Of a DNA stretch of 7,881 nt, positions 5,863-7,881 are shown piece by piece (position 1 is the first letter of the stretch; the number at the start of each line of letters is the position of its first letter). The stretch lies in the NCBI GenBank assembly GCA_947585525.1, contig CANPXA010000077.1, positions 1 to 7,881 of the forward strand. The letters are read 5' to 3'. This DNA is from an uncultured Akkermansia sp. (GTDB lineage Bacteria; Verrucomicrobiota; Verrucomicrobiia; Verrucomicrobiales; Akkermansiaceae). The notes below the pieces were generated by a model. The model searched no databases. It was not told where the DNA came from and saw only the letters and a list, made by a program, of their open reading frames with translations. The translations under genes were made by a program, and so were the position numbers.

Positions 5863-5906
5863 AATCCAAATCGTAAATGGCAACCGCATTTTCTAATGCG
5901 GTTGCC
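5863..5906. repeat. Short repeat unit: heptamers D plus hairpin E, copy 4 (C:G variant)
   Basis: TCCAAATCGTAAAT (as at 150-163) leads into a perfect 12-bp hairpin: GGCAACCGCATT (5879-5890), loop TTCT, AATGCGGTTGCC (5895-5906). It ends 21 nt before the -35 box of the symporter promoter. Confidence 0.88.
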
Positions 5907-5927
5907 CTGTGCGTTTGCTCCATTGGC

Positions 5928-5956
5928 TTGACAGCGGGTGAGGAGGCAGGTAGAAT
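5928..5956 (+). promoter_or_regulatory. Near-consensus sigma70-type promoter of the symporter gene
   Basis: TTGACA (5928-5933, perfect -35), 17-nt spacer, TAGAAT (5951-5956, 5 of 6). The start point would fall around 5963-5965, right at the ATG at 5965. An AGGAGG (5941-5946) sits inside the spacer, upstream of the start point, and should not act as a ribosome binding site. Confidence 0.78.
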
Positions 5957-5964
5957 GGCGGCGC

Positions 5965-7356
5965 ATGGTAGAAGTCGTGGACAAGGTACTGGCGGCGGCG
6001 AGTGAGTGGCTGTGGAGTTACGTCCTGTTATTTTGTCTGCTCGGGACGCATTTGTATCTGACCGTCATTTTGAAATTTCCCCAGAGGCACCTGTTGAAAG
6101 CGATGGGTTACTATTTCGGCGGAGGGAAGCATGGGAAGGGGAGCATCTCCCATTTCCCCTCCCTGATGGTATCTCTCGCTGCAAATGTGGGGACCGGGAA
6201 CATCGTGGGGGTGGCGACGGCGGTGGCGATGGGCGGACCGGGAGCCGTGTTTTGGTGCATGATCACGGGACTTTTGGGGATATCCACGAGGTACGCGGAG
6301 AGTTTGTTGGCCATCCGTTACCGTGTGCGTGACGGCAAAGGACATATCTGCGGAGGACCCATGTATGCGCTGGAACGAGGAATGAAATGCAAGTGGCTTG
6401 CGGTAATCTTCGCGGTGTTCACGGCATTGGCTGCATTCGGCATCGGCAACATCACGCAGGCCAATGCGGTGGCGGGGGTGCTTGCGGAGTGTCCGCTGGC
6501 CGCCCCCCCCTGGGAAAGCGGTCTGTTGTTGGCCTTGCTGGTCGCAGTAGTGCTGCTTTTCGGACTGAAAGGGGTCGCTCATGTGTGCACAGCTTGTGTA
6601 CCGGGTATGGCCGGAATATACATTGTCGGTTGCTGCATCCTCATCGGTGAACACCTCGACCTCGTCCTGCCTGCCCTGCAGCTGATCGGACGAGCCGCCT
6701 TCACCGATCAAGCCGCGACGGGGGGCTTCATTGGCTCAGGAATCATGCTCGCCATGCAGACCGGGGTGCGTCGGGGGCTCTTCTCCAATGAGGCGGGTAT
6801 GGGGTCATCGCCCATCGTGTCGGCGCCGGTGCGCACGCCCAATGCCGTCCAGCAAGCCCTCGTTTCCTCCACGGGACCGTTCTGGGACACGGTCATCATC
6901 TGCACGCTCACGGGACTCACCCTGACGATATGTCTTATGGCGCATCCTGAGATCGCGAGTGGTGAGGGAAGTATGCTGACCTATCGCGCGTTTGCTACGG
7001 CAGGAAGTCTGAACTCATGGTTGCTTACGGCGAGTCTCGCCACGTTTGTTATCTCCACTCTGCTGGGGTGGTCGTACTTTGGGGAGCAGGCTCTGACGTA
7101 TCTGGGCGGAGCACGCCTCACGATTCCCTACCGTGTCGTATGGGTGGCAGCCGTCTATCTCGGCTGTGTGGTGCCGAAGAGTACAATCGTGTGGAACTTC
7201 GCCGACTTGGCCAACGGACTCATGGCTCTGCCCAATCTCATCTGTCTCATCGCACTCTCCGGTGTGGTGGTGTACCAGACTCGCAAGTACCTCTGGCACG
7301 GAGATCCCGATGAAGTGGATCCGGAGGTGCAACTGGCGGAAAAAGAGGACGCCTAG
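5965..7356 (+). CDS. Sodium:alanine/glycine symporter (AGCS family)
   Basis: 463-residue inner-membrane protein, at the usual family length (about 440-540), with roughly ten or eleven hydrophobic segments across its length. It should import alanine or glycine with Na+. Family signatures: NVGTGNIVGVATAVAMGGPGAVFW (74-97), the AGCS hallmark; GGPMYALERGM (130-140); GIGNITQANAVA (159-170); GLFSNEAGMGSSPIVSA (271-287); FWDTVIICTLTGL (306-318). The tail 445-463 is acidic and cytoplasmic. Substrate choice cannot be read from this. I start at ATG 5965, where the encoded N-terminus (MVEVVDKVLAAASEWLWSYV) matches the family pattern. A frame from GTG 5938 would add nine residues lying in the promoter. 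An ATG at 5955 has an ideal AGGAGG 8 nt ahead but gives only 16 codons in another frame. A run of eight C (6503-6510) encodes AlaProPro. Single gene; no clear intrinsic terminator directly after it. Confidence 0.93.
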   Translation: MVEVVDKVLAAASEWLWSYVLLFCLLGTHLYLTVILKFPQRHLLKAMGYYFGGGKHGKGSISHFPSLMVSLAANVGTGNIVGVATAVAMGGPGAVFWCMITGLLGISTRYAESLLAIRYRVRDGKGHICGGPMYALERGMKCKWLAVIFAVFTALAAFGIGNITQANAVAGVLAECPLAAPPWESGLLLALLVAVVLLFGLKGVAHVCTACVPGMAGIYIVGCCILIGEHLDLVLPALQLIGRAAFTDQAATGGFIGSGIMLAMQTGVRRGLFSNEAGMGSSPIVSAPVRTPNAVQQALVSSTGPFWDTVIICTLTGLTLTICLMAHPEIASGEGSMLTYRAFATAGSLNSWLLTASLATFVISTLLGWSYFGEQALTYLGGARLTIPYRVVWVAAVYLGCVVPKSTIVWNFADLANGLMALPNLICLIALSGVVVYQTRKYLWHGDPDEVDPEVQLAEKEDA

Positions 7357-7359
7357 GTC

Positions 7360-7404
7360 ATTACGATTTACGAATTACGAATTACGAATTACGAATTACG
7401 AATT
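7360..7404. repeat. Heptanucleotide tandem repeat (module A)
   Basis: About six units of a 7-bp repeat (TTACGAT, TTACGAA and AATTACG phases) beginning 4 nt after the symporter stop codon. It is the longest heptamer array in the window and stands next to the 172-bp inverted-repeat segment without block B. Confidence 0.9.
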
Positions 7405-7405
7405 T

Positions 7406-7577
7406 GGCACCTCTAAAAACCCGTTTTTTAGATAGCGGGCAATCGATGGTGCGTATCCTCTCGGACATTTTTCCCAGTTTTTCCCCTCAAAATCCTCCCA
7501 TTTTTCCCTTTTTTTTGACTCCTTTCTCCTCAACTGTTTTTCTCTCGTTTTTCACCTTGGTAGTTTTTAGAGGTGGC
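7406..7577. repeat. 172-bp T-rich segment bounded by 15-bp inverted repeats
   Basis: GGCACCTCTAAAAAC (7406-7420) and GTTTTTAGAGGTGGC (7563-7577) are inverted repeats matching at 14 of 15 positions. The interior is strongly T/pyrimidine-rich on the plus strand, with many TTTTT and TTTCCC runs and one T8 run. Directly inside the left end is a small hairpin CTAAAAA, loop CCCGT, TTTTTAG (7413-7431). Heptamers of module A flank both outer sides. I see no coding potential or target-site duplication beyond the heptamers. It may be a MITE-like remnant or act as a bidirectional 3'-end region for the symporter gene. Confidence 0.65.
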
Positions 7578-7578
7578 A

Positions 7579-7780
7579 GAATTACGAATTACGAATTGGG
7601 AAATTCGCGCGCCGTTGGCGCAAACTAGCGGAGCGAATGCGCAGCGGAATTTTTAAGCAACGCGTATCGTTAATGAGGAAGGCGTCCGGAATTACGCTAT
7701 GCCGTCTTTCTTGCTTTGCAAAATCGTACATCGTCCATCGTAAATCGTAAATAGCAAACGCATTTCCTAATGCGTTTGCT
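7579..7780. repeat. Full composite intergenic repeat unit 2 (A-B-C-D-E)
   Basis: Heptamers A (7579-7598), block B (about 7599-7650, CGCGCGCC, GCGGAGCGAATGCG), block C (about 7670-7727, GAGGAAGGCGTCCGGAATTAC start, ATGCCGTCTTTC end), heptamers D (7728-7752, units CGTACAT, CGTCCAT, CGTAAAT, CGTAAAT), hairpin E (7753-7780). Same order and orientation as 734-950, but without palindrome F. Confidence 0.85.
7753..7780. repeat. Hairpin repeat E, copy 5 (A:T variant)
   Basis: Perfect 12-bp inverted repeat AGCAAACGCATT, loop TCCT, AATGCGTTTGCT. It ends 12 nt before the stop codon of the possible minus-strand gene at 7793, much as the copy at 993-1022 ends 10 nt from the helicase stop. Confidence 0.9.
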
Positions 7781-7792
7781 CCGGTCTTGTCG

Positions 7793-7881
7793 TCATCCCA
7801 CGGAGAGGAAGTCCGCGCGGAGGTCTTCTTCGGAAGCAGGGACAACAACTTCACGCCGTCGCTCTTCCCCCCCCCCCCCCC
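7793..7881 (-). CDS. Possible C-terminal end of a gene entering from the right
   Basis: On the minus strand one frame is open from the window edge to TGA at 7795-7793. After a glycine run encoded by the C15 tract it reads EERRREVVVPASEEDLRADF and ends LSVG. The charged composition and the hairpin E just beyond the stop, as found after the helicase gene, suggest a real C-terminus. Only 24 residues are visible and I recognise no family. A second frame is also open but runs on through the repeat unit, which argues against it. The reading frame across the homopolymer cannot be trusted. Confidence 0.3.
   Translation of the reverse strand, partial: GGGGEERRREVVVPASEEDLRADFLSVG
7867..7881. repeat. 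C15 homopolymer at the window end
   Basis: Fifteen C in a row close the window. It may be a true homopolymer tract, in which case its length could vary, or a contig-end sequencing artefact. Confidence 0.8.

Noticed and set aside
5595..5876. 93-codon plus-strand open frame
   Set aside because: It reads through the tRNA-His gene on the opposite strand, its promoter and terminator; no protein features.
5955..6005. 16-codon frame with ideal AGGAGG spacing ahead of the symporter
   Set aside because: Its ATG overlaps the -10 box of a near-consensus promoter, so it would not be transcribed from that promoter; the AGGAGG match is probably fortuitous.
7404..7854. Open frames across the region after the symporter (both strands)
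   Set aside because: They consist of translated repeat modules (heptamers read as TNYEL-like peptides) and the T-rich segment.

Overview
The window is a stretch of bacterial chromosome with moderately high GC genes and intergenic gaps packed with short repeats. It is not phage, plasmid or CRISPR DNA. It carries an SF1A helicase, an OmpA-like protein and an M23 peptidase (which point to a cell envelope with peptidoglycan), an ankyrin protein, an AGCS symporter and tRNA-His. The style of the helicase and symporter, the scarcity of usable Shine-Dalgarno sites and the repeat-rich gaps loosely suggest a Verrucomicrobiota/PVC-type organism. That placement is a low-confidence guess from memory of families; no lineage marker is present.

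Layout: 1-178 is a non-coding left edge with a possible minus-strand start at the very end and a repeat fragment. 179-658 (minus) is a small ankyrin-repeat protein. 659-1032 is a promoter plus two consecutive repeat units. 1033-5232 (minus) is a tight three-gene operon read in the order M23 peptidase, OmpA/MotB-domain protein, UvrD/PcrA-like helicase (ATGA overlap, then a 7-nt gap). 5233-5588 is the operon promoter plus a scrambled repeat unit. 5589-5770 (minus) is tRNA-His with its own promoter and intrinsic terminator. 5771-5964 holds a hairpin repeat and a near-consensus promoter. 5965-7356 (plus) is a sodium:alanine/glycine symporter. 7357-7792 is entirely repeats, including a 172-bp inverted-repeat-bounded T-rich segment and a second full repeat unit. 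7793-7881 may be the C-terminus of another minus-strand gene running into a C15 tract at the window end.

I see no clearly novel multigene system. The unusual parts are two. First, a modular intergenic repeat family (palindrome F, heptamers A, block B, block C, heptamers D, hairpin E) recurs in most gaps; its hairpin arms show compensatory base changes, and one copy supplies the stop codon and last residues of the ankyrin gene. Second, three promoters place the -10 box only 8-9 nt before the best ATG, implying leaderless or near-leaderless mRNAs and longer gene models that begin upstream of transcription. The peptidase and OmpA-like proteins probably work together at the peptidoglycan; co-expression with a DNA helicase is less expected.
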